35,255 bases of DNA. It comes from Nephromyces sp. MM_2019. Its lineage: Eukaryota; Apicomplexa; Aconoidasida; Nephromycida. The position numbers and the translations under genes were made by a program. Location: positions 5,266 to 40,520 of the forward strand of contig JADHZB010000956.1 in NCBI GenBank assembly GCA_015657535.1, written 5' to 3'. Below are positions 10,653 to 24,257 of this stretch, piece by piece. Every line of letters starts with the position of its first letter. The stretch's first letter is position 1. The notes below the pieces were generated by a model, which was given only the letters and a program-made list of their open reading frames with translations, was not told where the DNA came from and ran no database searches.

Positions 10653-13103
10653 ATGTCGTCTGGCCAAAAAGTGGAGTCATTGAGGGCCTTGATGGCTCAA
10701 AATGATATTGACGCTTATTTTGTAGTTACAGGCGATCCACACAGTAGTGAAATTTCATCTCCACATGATAGTAGAAGAGCGTTTATCTCAAACTTTACAG
10801 GGTCAGCTGGTAATGCATTGATCACAATGGAAAAAGCCTTACTTTGGACAGATTCAAGGTAAACTTAGTACTACGTAGGCGTATAGTATGTATTGTGTGA
10901 CGTATGTAGAATTTCATTAGATCACACAGTGCAATTTAATTGGAAGTATACCTGTCTTGAACTCTCTGCGAATATTTTTCTAGGGAATATATACATGTAC
11001 ATACACTCATTTATACCATCTTTTCACAAGATTTTTTATATACAATTAGATAATATATACACTGATTGTTTCATTATATGAATCTGCAAATTTGTACAAG
11101 AATTATATTTTCTTCACCTTCTTTTCTTCCACTATATACACCTTTTTTTTCCCCAACATAAACTCATATATATTTAATGTATGTGTATATTTAGATATTA
11201 TTTACAAGCTGAAAAACAATTGGATGAATCATATTGGGAATTAATGAAAGCTGGATCACCTAATGTACCTACAACAACAAATTATTTAGCCAACTCAACT
11301 AATATTAAGAAAGTAGGATTTGACGTAATGTGTATACCTACACAACAATTTTTAAAAATGAAAGAAACAGTATCAAACATTCAATTTATACCTTTCTATA
11401 CAAGTTTGATTGATCAAATGTGGGATGATCAACCCTCTATGTCTGCTAAACCAATTTATGTATTTGATAAGAAATATGCTGGTATTGATACACACACAAA
11501 AGTTGAAGATATGAGGAAAGAAATGGCTAAGAAAAAGTGTTCTGCTTTATTACTTTCGGTGTGTAAAAGAGGGAGGGATTATACCTACATCATATATATA
11601 CTCAATAAATACTACATATGCACACTGAGACTAATGCACATTACAAATAAACTTGCATATGAATATATATATATATATAGGAATTAGATGATGTTGCTTG
11701 GTCTACCAATTTAAGAGGATCTGATATGGAAGAAAGTCCCCTCTTCAATGCATACTTCCTCATTACAGAAAATGAAACAACGTATGTATACATATTTATA
11801 TATATATATATGTGCTTTATATATATATATATATATTCTATATAGATATATTTAGAATTATTTTGCTTACACACACAAAAATTATATATACGCATATATA
11901 TATATATATAGTTTGTTTACCCAAGAATCGCAAATAACGGAAGAAGCAGCTACAAAAATGAAGGAAGAAAACATTCAAACCAAGTAAAGTCACACACATA
12001 TTTTTATTCATTTAGTTTCATGCACTCAAATAAAAACAAAATTTGACTATATACATATAGCACACTTACACACACATTTACTTAGTTTACACATACATAT
12101 ACATTTAAATGTGTGTGTACACATATATAGGCCTTACGACTCTATGATACCAACCTTATCAAGCATGAATTTCACTGAAGATTCAAAAATTTGGCTTAGC
12201 GCAGCAGTTAATTATGGTGTGTATTGTTTATTTGATGAGCCTGAAAAGAAAGTTAATTTACAAGCTACACCTGCTAGTTTAGCTAAGGTATGTGTATATA
12301 TATATAGGCGTGTGTGTTTATATATATGTGTGTGTGCTTGTGTATGTGTGTATATTGATGTATTGGTATGGGTTTGTCGATATATATGGTAATACATATA
12401 TGTTGATGTACAAGTGTTTATATATTTGTGTAAATGTATATGTATGTGTTGTATACACATATATATGGTTGTCTGTATATGTGCTTTTAAAAATTTGCAT
12501 GCTTGTAGATTTGTGTGTATATGTATCATATGTGTGTAGATGTGCTTTATGTGAATGTATATGTGTTTATGAACGTATTTAATAAATTTTCTGTATATGT
12601 TTATGTGTCTATATGTAATACATATGTATGTATGTACAACATTAACTAGCTCTTATATATGTTTCTAAGAATTCATATAATAATCAATCTCATTATTTAT
12701 ATATACTTGATCTAATTATTTACACACACACATTCATTTGCACACATATTTCAAGGCTAAAAAAAATGAGGCTGAAATAAATGGTATGATTGATGCACAT
12801 CTTCAAGATGGTATGGCTATGGTGAAATTTTTCCACTGGCTTGAGGTATATAACGATTACATATATATATAATTATAACGATACACACTTCTTAAAAGGA
12901 TGTGTGTATTTTTAGAATTCACTTATTATCTTTATACAGTGCCAATTTATACCACTCTTTCACACATATTCATTTTATATAGGATTTCTTTGTGTGTATA
13001 AACACAACTATATGTATGTGTATTTATGTGTATATATATTTATATACATATGTATTTACATATAAAGATTTTGCGTCTATATAAACTTATGCATATATGT
13101 GGT

Positions 13104-13137
<34 letters not shown>

Positions 13138-15427
13138 GTGTGTATTTAGGAAAAGGTAAATGACAAGTCAGTATTTGATATGAGTGAATATGATATTGCC
13201 CAAGTTGTAAATAGCTTCCGAGCAAAACAGGTATGATATTTCTTAAATTAACTATAAATCTAACTTAAAATATTAAACTTATTTTACCCACGCACTCACA
13301 CATACACATAACCTATATAATAGATTATTAAACAAGCACAATCATTTCTTTGTATTGAATTTCTTGTTGAGAAATTCATAGAAATAATTTATAAGGAGTG
13401 ATTTTAGATTATAACACCTATTCTATCTACTTACAAACATTGAATAGTATATATAAGAAAATCAATGATTTCTTAATACATATTAGACATTACACACTGT
13501 TTCCTAATATGTATACTACTTTTTAGAGCTCATTTATGTTCCCCTCATTTCCTACAATATGTGGAAGCGGTGCAAATGGCGCTATTGTTCACTATAAGTA
13601 AGTTTACACATTTTGGTTTATATTACAAATTACTTTTGAGGGATTTCTGCTTTTTATCTACATACACACATATATATATTAACACACATATATGTATATA
13701 TACATATATATGTTTGTGTGTGTATAGTCCAAAACGTGATAGCTGTGGGCCAATGCAACCCAAAATGTTATTAATTGATTCGGGTGGCCAATATCGCTCA
13801 GGTACAACAGATGTTACACGTACAACACATTTAGGTACACCTACAGATGAAGAAAAAACAGCTTATACTGCTGTATTAAAGGTGCATTTTTGTGTGTAAA
13901 TAAACGTGTAATTTACTCTGAATAAAATATATTTTATATTATCCTTTCCAGTTTTCTATAGTTATTTCAACCCTATAAATATTTTAATATGACACACACG
14001 CTTATAAACAGTTACACACTCACACATTTTCACATACATACACTCATACTTACACACACACACAGGGGCATATTGCCTTAGGAAATGCTACATTTCGTAA
14101 GGGAATTACAGGCCCAAATTTAGACTGTTTGGCCCGACAATATTTGTGGGCTGAGGGCCTTGAATATATGCACGGAACAGGCCATGGTGTGGGGGCTGCT
14201 TTAAATGTGCATGAAGGCCCATGTAATATATCACCCATTCTAAAGGTGTGTGTGTGTGTGTACATATTTAGGTGATCTGTATGCGTGTGTGCTGCTCTGT
14301 ATGTCCATTGTGCGTGTACATATCTAGATACTCTCTGTTTGCATGTGTCTGTATACTCGAATTCTCTCTATTTTGTATATTATGCGTGTTTTTAGTCGTT
14401 GAGAATTGCTCATGGTACTGTGTGCTTGAGTACTGTATGTGTGTGGATTTTTGGCCTTATGTATTGTGTGTGTATTTGTATATAGGGACCCGGAGCCGAG
14501 ACACCTTTAGAAATTGGTATGATTATTTCAAATGAACCTGGATTTTACAATTACCCAAGCGAATTTGGTATTCGTATTGAATCTCTACTCCTTGTAGAAA
14601 AGTAACAAATACAGACACACAAATAATATATATATATATACTTATAGATCCACATATACATATCTGTATACACAGAAATATATATATATATATATATTCT
14701 TATATACATGTATGAAAATCAATTTATAAGGATACACACAATATATACACACATGCCTATTTACATGTACACATATTTTTATACATTTACAAATTATCTA
14801 CATATATATATATATTATTATTTTTAGGGCTAAAACACCTCAAAACTTCCAAAATATGGAATTCTATAAGTTTAAAACCATTACTAAGGTATGTGTATTT
14901 CAAATTGGATACATTTTAAAATAAATTCATAATTATAAATCAAAACTCTATATTTATTTTAAATAATGCTAAAATATATTACACACATTTTATACATATT
15001 TTTTAACATTATAGATCCCTATAGATACTAATGTAATTGATTTCTCAATGATGACCAAGAAGGTTAGTTTATCAACATATATGTATACATATATATATCA
15101 ATTTATAAATAATTTAAATGCACATATACCTTTTATAAACATATCATTCAATTCCTGTAACTTTTATTTTTTCATATTTGCACACAAAACATATATATAC
15201 ACACATAATAACACATTTGTATGTTTTATATACACACACAATATATATAGTATACACACACCCATAAATTATTTTGTATATAGGAGATTGACTGGTTAAA
15301 TAATTATCATGAAGGAGTTAAAAATGATATCATGCCAATGTTTGAAGAAGAACAGAAAACTCACAACGTAGACAACAGCGCTGTGATGAGTTGGTTACAA
15401 AAAAAAACTCAAGCTATATCTTTTTAA
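10653..15427 (+). CDS. Xaa-Pro aminopeptidase (XPNPEP1-like, M24B), copy A, 14 exons
   Basis: Exons: 10653-10858, 11195-11558, 11681-11781, 11912-11983, 12131-12287, 12756-12845, 13150-13230, 13527-13597, 13728-13881, 14066-14245, 14486-14601, 14828-14888, 15015-15062, 15284-15427. All junctions are GT-AG and in phase, giving 614 residues from this ATG, near the usual size of cytosolic aminopeptidase P. The enzyme releases the N-terminal amino acid preceding proline, using two metal ions. An N-terminal creatinase-like domain ([17 protein letters not shown]) and a second related domain precede the pita-bread catalytic domain. Metal ligands by family homology are D398, D409, H472 (MHGTGHG), E509 (SNEPG) and E524 (GIRIES), with catalytic H481 (VHEGP). 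All are present, so it should be active. Compared with copies C and D it lacks the intron inside the region of exon 2. Introns are full of TG, CA and TA repeats. The start could instead be 9957. Confidence 0.9.
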
Positions 15428-17079
15428 TTACATAAACACACACACACACATACACACATCAAGTGAATGAATTGAATACACAATTTTTTTCAAAACTTTT
15501 ATCTTTTTCAAGTTGTCTCATATATATATCACTTTAAGAAATCTGTATAGAAACTCAAATTTTTTTTATATACTCGCATCAAATTTATCTAAAATATCTT
15601 TAAATAAACACAAATAATTGATTATGTATAGATAGTTGTCTATATATATATACATATATATATATATAAACTCGTTTCTGTAAAAGCTATATATATGTAA
15701 TTATGTGTGTTCGTGTACACCACTTTATAAACTTTGAGTTATGTAAAAATCCTTACCGATTTTAAGATGTGTAACATTTATTGATTCTAAATGTATAAAA
15801 CCCTAATTAATTTAGAAAATGTAAGATATATAGTAGATGTAAAATATGAAAATTACATATTTCTTTTTCTAATATTTTAGTTTTTTAAATATTTGCCATA
15901 CTTACAATACCTCAAATTTCAAATTATGAAAATTATATAAAAATTGAAAGTTTTTAATACAAATTGATAATTTAAATTGATAAATTTAGTTTCAAATACA
16001 ATTTTCTTGAAATGTTTTACCTATCTTTCATTGAAATTAGTTATAAAAATCCAATAATAAATTTGATTTAAATCGTGTCAAGTTTCTAAACCAAAGTTAT
16101 ATATAGTTATCATAATATTTCTAATTCGAAAACTTGTTTTTTTCAGGTAGTAAGTACATTGTGTATATGTTAAATACTTATTCTTAAATACTGTTTTACA
16201 ACAAACAAAGCATGCCTATACAAACACAGCTTTAGGCAAAAGCTTAGTTACCCACGTAATCACACATACACACACAAAACATGTCCATCATAATTTATTG
16301 TCTCAACTCACCCATTCTCACACATAGACATTTATGATATATATATATCTATTTACATATGTGAGAATCTTCTATGTGGAGTTAGACTCATTGAAATTAA
16401 TTCCATAATTTTTTCAGAGCACATCAAAAAATATTACAAATTAGGGTAGATATATTATACACAAATGGCTCTAAATGACTCACTTAAGTTTTGTTTAATT
16501 ATGATTTATTAGTTTGGTGTAAATTTTTTCTACAATTATATAACTGACTATTTTTTTCATATACTTAATAGCAACAACACACACAACATTTTATCAGCAT
16601 AGAAAAGAAAGTTGAATTCAAGTGTCACTAAATACTAAAATCGCACTATCACTTATTTTCTAGGACCTCTCACACACACATCTTACTCTGTATGTACACT
16701 TGTTTAAAATTAAGATACTTCTTTAATCTGAAAAAATTAAATATAATAATTATATTTTTATTACAATTTCCTGATTTACTTTAAGTGAGAATATAAAAAT
16801 TGTTAACAAAAATTTCGAATCCATTGAATTTTTTTAAAAATATTGCAAGAACAGACCATATAAGAAATAGATATAAGCTTAACTAAAACTAAAGTTATAA
16901 AAGCACCCTTCACCTAAAATTTTTTCTTTTTAAGTTGTTATAGTCGTATTATATAAACAATTTTAATTACAACACCTGTTTGAAAGGATATTTACTTTGA
17001 AGTCTTTTTAGTAGATATCTAATTCTTCTTAATTAGAATTTACAATAACAGAACATCTCTTTAAGTCCCTACAATCAAG
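15428..17079. other. Intergenic region between copies A and B
   Basis: About 1.65 kb, AT-rich. A CA-rich patch directly follows the copy A stop (15436-15460), presumably 3' UTR. After about 15700 the CA/TG repeats become sparse. I see no gene, RNA gene or mobile element. Confidence 0.6.
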
Positions 17080-18936
17080 ATGGCTACAGAAAAAGTTACA
17101 AAGCTACGCTCCTATATGAAAGAAAATGGCGTAGATGCATATATCATTTATTGCGCTGATGCACATAATAGTGAATATACTGGTCGCCATGACAAGAAAT
17201 TAGGATTCATGTGTGGCTTTACTGGCTCCGCAGGAACAGGACTTGTCACACATGATGGAGCATATCTTTGGACTGATGGTCGATACTTTGAACAAGCAAA
17301 TCGCCAATTAGAGAATGGATGGAAGCTAATGGAAATTGCAATGCCTGGTACCCCTACTATACCCAATTTTTTAAATCAAGCTTCTTCGAACTCGAAATAT
17401 GTCTTGGGGTTAGATATGCACACTACTTCTATGTTCGACTACTTTGACCTAAAATCCAAGCTATGGAAAAAGGTAAACACAAAAGTAATAGAGGAAGATT
17501 GGATTGGCAATATCTGGGGAAATGATCGACCTTCCCAAAAAGCTGATGACATTCGTGTCCACCCCATGAGCTTAGCTGGTTATTCCACAAAAAACAAGAT
17601 CAAAGATATGCAAAATGATATGAAAGAAAGTTCTTGCAGTGCTCTTGTTATTTCTGCATTGGATGAAGTCGCATACGTTATGAATATGAGAGGTTCCGAT
17701 GTCGCATATAACCCACTCTTTTATGCATACATTATGATAACCTCTGAGGGTGCAACGCTTTTTGTAAATGAGAATCAATTAAACCAGGAGGCTAAGGAAC
17801 AAGTCAAAGCAGATGACATAAAAATAATGCCTTATAAATCTTTAGCTTCAGAAGTTCAAAAATACTCGAATAATAACCCAGAAGCAGTATTTTGGATGGA
17901 TCCAAGAACTTGCTATTTTATTTATAATTCAGTTAACACCTCTGATAATGTATACCTTAAACAATCTCCAGTTGCAATGTACAAAGCTATTAAAAATGAA
18001 GCAGAATTAGAAGGAATCCGTCAATGCCATATACGTGATGGTGTAGCACACATTAGATTTTTCCAGTGGCTTGAAAATGTTAAAAATGATAAATCTGTTT
18101 TTAATATGACTGAAGCAGACCTTGCAAATAAAATTGAGTATTATAGATCAATTGAGGATGGTTATTTATTTCTTGGGTTTCCTACCATCTCAGCAATTGG
18201 CGTGAATGCAGCCTTACCACACTACAATTATCCTAAAACTGACAAGGATGATATTTCTGTTAAGCCCGCAACTTATCTCTTGGATGCAGGTACACAATAT
18301 CTTGATGGGACATGTGATATTACAAGAACGGTCCATCTAGGAGAACCAACTCACTTCGAAAAACAAGCATACACATATGTATTGAAAGGGCATATTGAAT
18401 TTGCCAATGCAGTTTTTCCCGAGAATACAAAGGGCCCACAAATTGACACATTAGCAAGAATGCATCTATGGAAAGCTGGTCTCAACTATATACATGGAAC
18501 AGGCCATGGAATTGGAGCTGCATTGAGTGTACATGAAGGTCCTATGAAAGCTGATGTCAAGTTATATGGATCTTACATTGAAACTGATATAATTGAAAAT
18601 ATGGTCCTTTCAAATGAACCTGGGTACTATGATGTTCCTAATAAATTAGGTATCAGAATCGAAAACACAGTTTTTGTTGTTAAAGCAAATACGCCAAATA
18701 ATTATGCTGGTTTGAAATTTTTTGGCTTTGAAACCGTTTCATACATACCTATTGACACAGAAATGGTATTGACTTCTGAAATGACACAAGACGAAATTGA
18801 TTGGTTGAATAATTATCACAAAAAGGTATACGATCATTTATCAGCTCGTCTTGAATATGAAGAAAAGGAAAAGAGCTTTGATAACTCATCAATTATGGCA
18901 TGGTTAAAAGAAAAGACTCAACCAATCTCAAAATAA
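17080..18936 (+). CDS. Xaa-Pro aminopeptidase (XPNPEP1-like, M24B), copy B, intronless
   Basis: Single open frame of 618 residues starting at ATG 17080, which aligns with the starts of copies C and D, and ending in TAA. It is full length for cytosolic aminopeptidase P. The N-terminal domain has CADAHNSEYTG and GFTGSAGTGLVT..WTDGRY; the second domain follows to about residue 315; the catalytic domain fills the rest. Expected metal ligands D402 and D413 (LDAGTQY..GTCDITR), H476 (HGTGHGIG), E513 (SNEPGYYD) and E528 (GIRIENT), and catalytic H485 (VHEGP), are all present; the conserved His of the PHYNY segment is also kept. It has none of the 12-14 introns of its neighbours, and its coding sequence carries almost no CA repeat. 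By eye it is closest to copy C. No poly(A) remnant is visible downstream, so an origin by retroposition is only inferred. Confidence 0.95.
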   Translation: MATEKVTKLRSYMKENGVDAYIIYCADAHNSEYTGRHDKKLGFMCGFTGSAGTGLVTHDGAYLWTDGRYFEQANRQLENGWKLMEIAMPGTPTIPNFLNQASSNSKYVLGLDMHTTSMFDYFDLKSKLWKKVNTKVIEEDWIGNIWGNDRPSQKADDIRVHPMSLAGYSTKNKIKDMQNDMKESSCSALVISALDEVAYVMNMRGSDVAYNPLFYAYIMITSEGATLFVNENQLNQEAKEQVKADDIKIMPYKSLASEVQKYSNNNPEAVFWMDPRTCYFIYNSVNTSDNVYLKQSPVAMYKAIKNEAELEGIRQCHIRDGVAHIRFFQWLENVKNDKSVFNMTEADLANKIEYYRSIEDGYLFLGFPTISAIGVNAALPHYNYPKTDKDDISVKPATYLLDAGTQYLDGTCDITRTVHLGEPTHFEKQAYTYVLKGHIEFANAVFPENTKGPQIDTLARMHLWKAGLNYIHGTGHGIGAALSVHEGPMKADVKLYGSYIETDIIENMVLSNEPGYYDVPNKLGIRIENTVFVVKANTPNNYAGLKFFGFETVSYIPIDTEMVLTSEMTQDEIDWLNNYHKKVYDHLSARLEYEEKEKSFDNSSIMAWLKEKTQPISK

Positions 18937-20375
18937 ACGACTATCATCATTGGAGTAATTATATAATTTTACAACTATGTACATAATGAAGTTTTTTCAA
19001 AGCAAATCATTTTAGTTGACCACTCAAACCGACCATTACAAAAATTGTAATAATTTGATCAAAATTTTTTAACGCAGTTTTACATAGCAAAAGTATAATT
19101 TAACAAGGTTACAACTGAACTACTCGTTATTTTTATATATTCGTATTAAATTTTTTATTTTTCATACATGCACATAATGAATTCTTTCATATTTGGCTTT
19201 GGAATCATCATATACCTGCAGATATATGTTTTTATTAGAATTACAAATCGCCAAGTTTCTATAAAATCAGACTAAGAAACTATAATTACAATACTAGGAT
19301 ATGTTTTATACTACTTTGATTGCATATTTAAGGTGTATTAGCTAAAGTTTAATTTTTTTTACAATAAGTAGTGAATTTTTCAAGGTAATCGAACTTATAC
19401 AACACGAACATTTTATTATATTATAAAACGATAATTAAATTATAAATTTCTATTGATTGATTTTATTGAGAATAGATATATTGGAAATTATATATTATAT
19501 TATACATTATTAAATATTAGTTTAACACATTCACATAATTTCTTGTACTAAATCGCATAAATACATTATTGATATCTTGGATAAATAGACTCGTAAAAGT
19601 TAGAAAAATGTAAAACATGACTCATAAAACATAATACTTAAGTCTAATACTTTAGTTTACATCTCCCAAATAGTAAATTAAATTAGTTTTCAATAATATG
19701 TTGAATTTTGAAGCTATTTTTCTTAGCTTGTGATTAAATTAATAAGGGTATATTAAATCTGACATTTCCAATGGATTAGATTTTCAAAGATTTAATAAAA
19801 ACTTATCAATATATATATATTTGTATCTTTAGTTGCAAATGCTCTATGGAAAGCATTCAATATATTTAGCAAACTGCAATAGTTGGAATGAGTTTTTATG
19901 TTGTTCTTTTTGCACTTATAAAATTGAAGCATTGCTACATGTTGTCATAATTGAAAAGGTGCAGCAGTGGCATTTACCCCAAAAGTTATATACATTTTAT
20001 GATTCTCAAAAATTTGTTACTATTGCTTTGCTTTTAATGTTTTATTTTCTATCACTACCTCAGATATCAAATAACAATTCAAGATTGGGAATTATATAAC
20101 CAACAAAGTAAACTTCTTTATCCTAACACTAAATTTAATCAACTATAAAGCTACATATATAAGATTTGGTAGAATTCTGAATTTCAAAACTGTTTCATTA
20201 CAAAGTTTAAACTTGAACGCTAACTAATCTTTTTTAATAAACGACTATAAAACTCTTGTAAATTTGAGAGAAATAGTTATTGAAATATTATAATATCAAC
20301 AGCTTAGTATCAGACACAATTTATTTAAAGAATCACAATAAATACCAATAAATAATTTACCCTTTTTATACATTA
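18937..20375. other. Intergenic region between copies B and C
   Basis: About 1.4 kb, AT-rich, nearly free of CA/TG repeat. It includes an 88-codon open frame at 19833-20099 with no recognisable similarity, which I do not call a gene. No RNA gene or mobile element seen. Confidence 0.6.
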
Positions 20376-23300
20376 ATGGATACTGAGAAGAATAATTCAT
20401 CTTCATTTCTGAATGTAAAATTACAGAAATTCAGAAAATTGCTAACTGATAATGCAATAGATGGTTATATTGTATTTTGTGCTGACACACACAATAGTGA
20501 GTACACAGGCTTAGCAGACAAGCGCTTGGGTTTCATCAGTGGATACACTGGCTCTGCTGGAACAGCGCTCATAACAAAAGATAAAGCACTTATATTTACT
20601 GATGGAAGGTTAAAATATACCTCAAATGCCATAAATTATAAGTTCAGACGTACATTGATTTAATTTAGAATCATTATTGCCTAATACCATTTAATTTCCT
20701 TAATTAGAATATTTAATTTGAATATATTTTGTAAGAAATTACATCTAATATAATTTATTCGAATAATTTAACCATCAGACCCATGAAACGTCATTAAGAT
20801 AAATATATTCTCTTATTCTAAACTATAAGATAGCCTTTTTAGCTAATGTTCTACTACTTATCCACAGATATTGGGTGCAAGCAGAACGGCAAATAGAATC
20901 AGGCTGGGAAGTTGTAAGATTAGGTCTACCAAATGTCCCATCATTACTACAATATATCTGGGAAAGTCAAGACTGTAAGTTTTATTAACCATATTTCAAT
21001 TATTAATTTTTTTACAAGCTTCACATCAATCAGTTTAATTTTCCCAGTTATTCATTTAATAAAACAAGTCCAGTTACAAATTTTCCATCATAAGTTCATG
21101 GGAAACTTAAATCTATAAATTTCACTTGATTTAAAAGATATCTTTTTAGTAACTTGTTAATTATACCCAACAGTATTTTTTAAAAAGCGGCTACACTTAG
21201 TTATCTATTCATATGAAATAGAATATTTATTTTAAAATTAGATTTTAACATTTTTATCATTTTTTGATATATATATTAACAAATCCTCATATATGATTTT
21301 TTCTTTCAAGTAATAAACATTGGTATCGATTCCGAGACTACACCTTTATTTGAATACTTCGAATATAAGGCAAAGTTTAGGAATTGTAGAAAACTGAAAA
21401 TCTTCAAGAACTCCCTTGTTGATACCATTTGGGCCCAAGATAGACCAGCTCAACTCAAAACTCAAATTTATAATCACCCATTAAAATGGGCGGGAACTGA
21501 AACCTCAGAGAAATTAGAAAAGATTTACAAAGCAATGTTACAAAACAATGCGGATGCTCTATTAATATCGGTAAATATGGTCATACAGATTCAGATAAAA
21601 TAATATTTATAATCTTTAAACCTTAAATTTTTTATAATTTATGATACATTTTCATAAAATTAAGTATCAAACGTTGGAATTATACTTTTTACTGCTTATA
21701 AAATACATTTCGACCCTCTAAAGAATAAAAATTAAACAATCTATTACTTAAATTTAGTCGCTGGATGAAGTCGCGTGGACATTGAACATGAGGGCTATGG
21801 ATGTACCTCTCAACCCAGTTTTTTACGCTTATATGTTTTTTACAAAATCTAGCACCAAGTTAGTTTATAACAACTGTTATTTTTGATTTATGTATCATAT
21901 AAATTTGATTATATGAGATACATGAAATATTTTTTTATAATCTGGCAAGATAACTGCTAATTTGAACTTCCTCAGTGTTTATATTAATGAAGATCAGCTA
22001 TCCGAAAGTTCCAGGCAACATTTGGATAAAAATAACATTTCGATATGGTGATTAAATTTAACTACTCTATCACATAAATAATTTCACAAGTTATTCAATC
22101 AACTACAACATGTTTTGGAAATATTACCACAATCTTTACGTACTTGTTTATAATGCCAAACTAATTCCTTATCTCCAATATTTATTCCCCCTAGTCCCTA
22201 CAATGCAATATTTGAAGATGTTGCAAAATTTTGTGATAATCAACAAAATTTGACGATATGGATTGACCCACGCACAACACTTGGCATTTACAACTCTATC
22301 CCTAATGCAGAACATAATGCTTTAATCCAGCCTTCTCCCATAGCTTTTTTCAAGGTAATTTCCATTCAGGATTACATATTCACTCCTTGAATAACAAGTA
22401 TTTTCATATACTTTGAGTTCAAAACAATACTTACACATTTCTCCTAAGGCCATCAAGAATGACAATGAACTCGAAGGATTTAGACAGGCACATGTCAAAG
22501 ATGGTATAGCCCATGTGAAATTTTTCCATTGGCTTGAGGTTAGCCATTAGCTAGATTTATATTTTAGAGATATAACTAAAATTATTTACTATTTTTTCTT
22601 CAAAGAAAATGAAAAACTCTGGAGAAGTATTCAACTTAACAGAATATGACTTGGCCCATCAGGTTGATTCTATACGCTCAAAGCAGGTGACTAAGGATTT
22701 AGTTAATTACATATAAAAGTATAAAAAATAAATGCACTCAATTTAAAATTTTGATTCACTATTTAATTAATTGTGCACCTAATATTGATTAAAATCTAAT
22801 GGAAGCTTATGAATCTTTATGGCTAAATATATATAAATTTAGGAAGGTTATGTTTCACTATCATTTGGCACAATCTCCGCTATTGGGGCTAATGGTGCTA
22901 TAGCTCATTACAACTTCAAGTGAGTGTATAACTTTTACGTATGCAATTTCATTTGTTTTCTATATATATATATATTGTTAAACCTCATACACCGTGCTGC
23001 CATTGTAAATCTCACTAATATATGTCTAAATGTTTGTTTTTATAAAAAATCACCTTTTTTCATAGACCAGAGAAATTTGAAAGAATTAAAGAAGATATAT
23101 ACCTCTTAGATTCGGCTGCACAATATGAATCTGGAACAACAGACCTCACACGTACGATACACTTGGGTCAACCAACAAATTTCCAAAAAGAAATGTACAC
23201 ATGTGTGCTTAAGGTTAGCTCATTACACATTATTTTCCATATAACTATTGACCAATTCTCATATATGTATTGTTAATTTTTACTTGAATTACAGGGACAT

Positions 23301-24257
23301 ATTGAAATGGCGAAAGCTATATTTCCACAACAGACCAAGGGTCCTCTCATTGATGTTTTGGCCCGTAAATACTTAAATGAATTTGGCCTTAATTATTTTC
23401 ATGGTACTGGGCATGGTGTAGGTGCTTTCTTACATGTCCATGAAGGCCCTATGAAGATTGATGTGAAACTTCAGGTCCTTGATCTAGTATATAAGCATTT
23501 TAACTATAAATTTAGGCACATACTCATACCATAATATCTACCTTTAAACTCAAATAAATATTTCAAATCATTCAATATTTAATGCAATCTTACCACACAT
23601 ATTTACAGGGAAGTTATGCACAAACAGAGCTTGTACCTGGTATGGTGTTATCCAATGAACCAGGTTATTATGATTATTATGAAGATAAATTCGGAATCCG
23701 CATTGAAAACTTGGTCTATGTTAAAAAGTAGGTCCAAAATTCCAGTATATATATGCATATTTATGCCTACATAGAGTCATTATTCCAACTTCGATTTGAA
23801 TTTTGTAGGGTAGAAACAAAATATAACAAGCAAGGCATTGAATTTTATGGTTTTGAAGATTTTACAATGGTAAAAATATAAAATTTGGATAAAAAACTAA
23901 CATTAATTCACCTATTATACACATCAAATAATACGATTTGGAATACACATAATATTTATTCGATGTATATATATACATTACCTTGTTGATTCTTAGTGCC
24001 CAATCGATACTGAAATGATAGATTTAAATCTTATGACTCAATCAGTAAGTATATATATCTATACGTAATAGATAATTAATAAGTTATAAAACAATTGTAA
24101 TTATTCTCTTATAAAGGAAATTGAATGGTTAGATAATTACCATGAAAAGGTTTATAACTCACTTTTACCAATGTTAACTTCTGAACAAGTAAGTGAAGCT
24201 TGCGACAATACTGAAGTAATTAATTGGCTTAAAGAAAAAACAAAAAAATTAAAATAA
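20376..24257 (+). CDS. Xaa-Pro aminopeptidase (XPNPEP1-like, M24B), copy C, 15 exons
   Basis: Exons: 20376-20608, 20868-20974, 21311-21570, 21758-21858, 21976-22047, 22195-22354, 22449-22538, 22606-22686, 22843-22919, 23066-23213, 23295-23474, 23609-23727, 23809-23869, 23997-24044, 24117-24257. All junctions are GT-AG and in phase, giving 625 residues ending in TAA. It has the fullest intron set (14) of the family here. Domain order is as in copy B. Expected metal ligands D409 and D420 ([15 protein letters not shown]), H483 (FHGTGHGVG), E520 (SNEPGYYD) and E536 (GIRIENL), and catalytic H492 (VHEGP), are present. Introns are short (about 70-340 bp), AT-rich and, unlike those of A and D, almost without CA/TG repeats. 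A CA-rich patch follows the stop (24290-24412). Probably an active cytosolic enzyme; no signal peptide or membrane segment is visible. Confidence 0.92.

Noticed and set aside
17080..18936. Copies B and E as genes recently acquired from bacteria
   Set aside because: They are three-domain, XPNPEP1-length proteins clearly closest to the neighbouring intron-bearing copies, so local origin is simpler.
19833..20099. 88-codon open frame between copies B and C
   Set aside because: No recognisable family, isolated, AT-rich; could be chance or an old remnant, and nothing in the sequence supports a gene.
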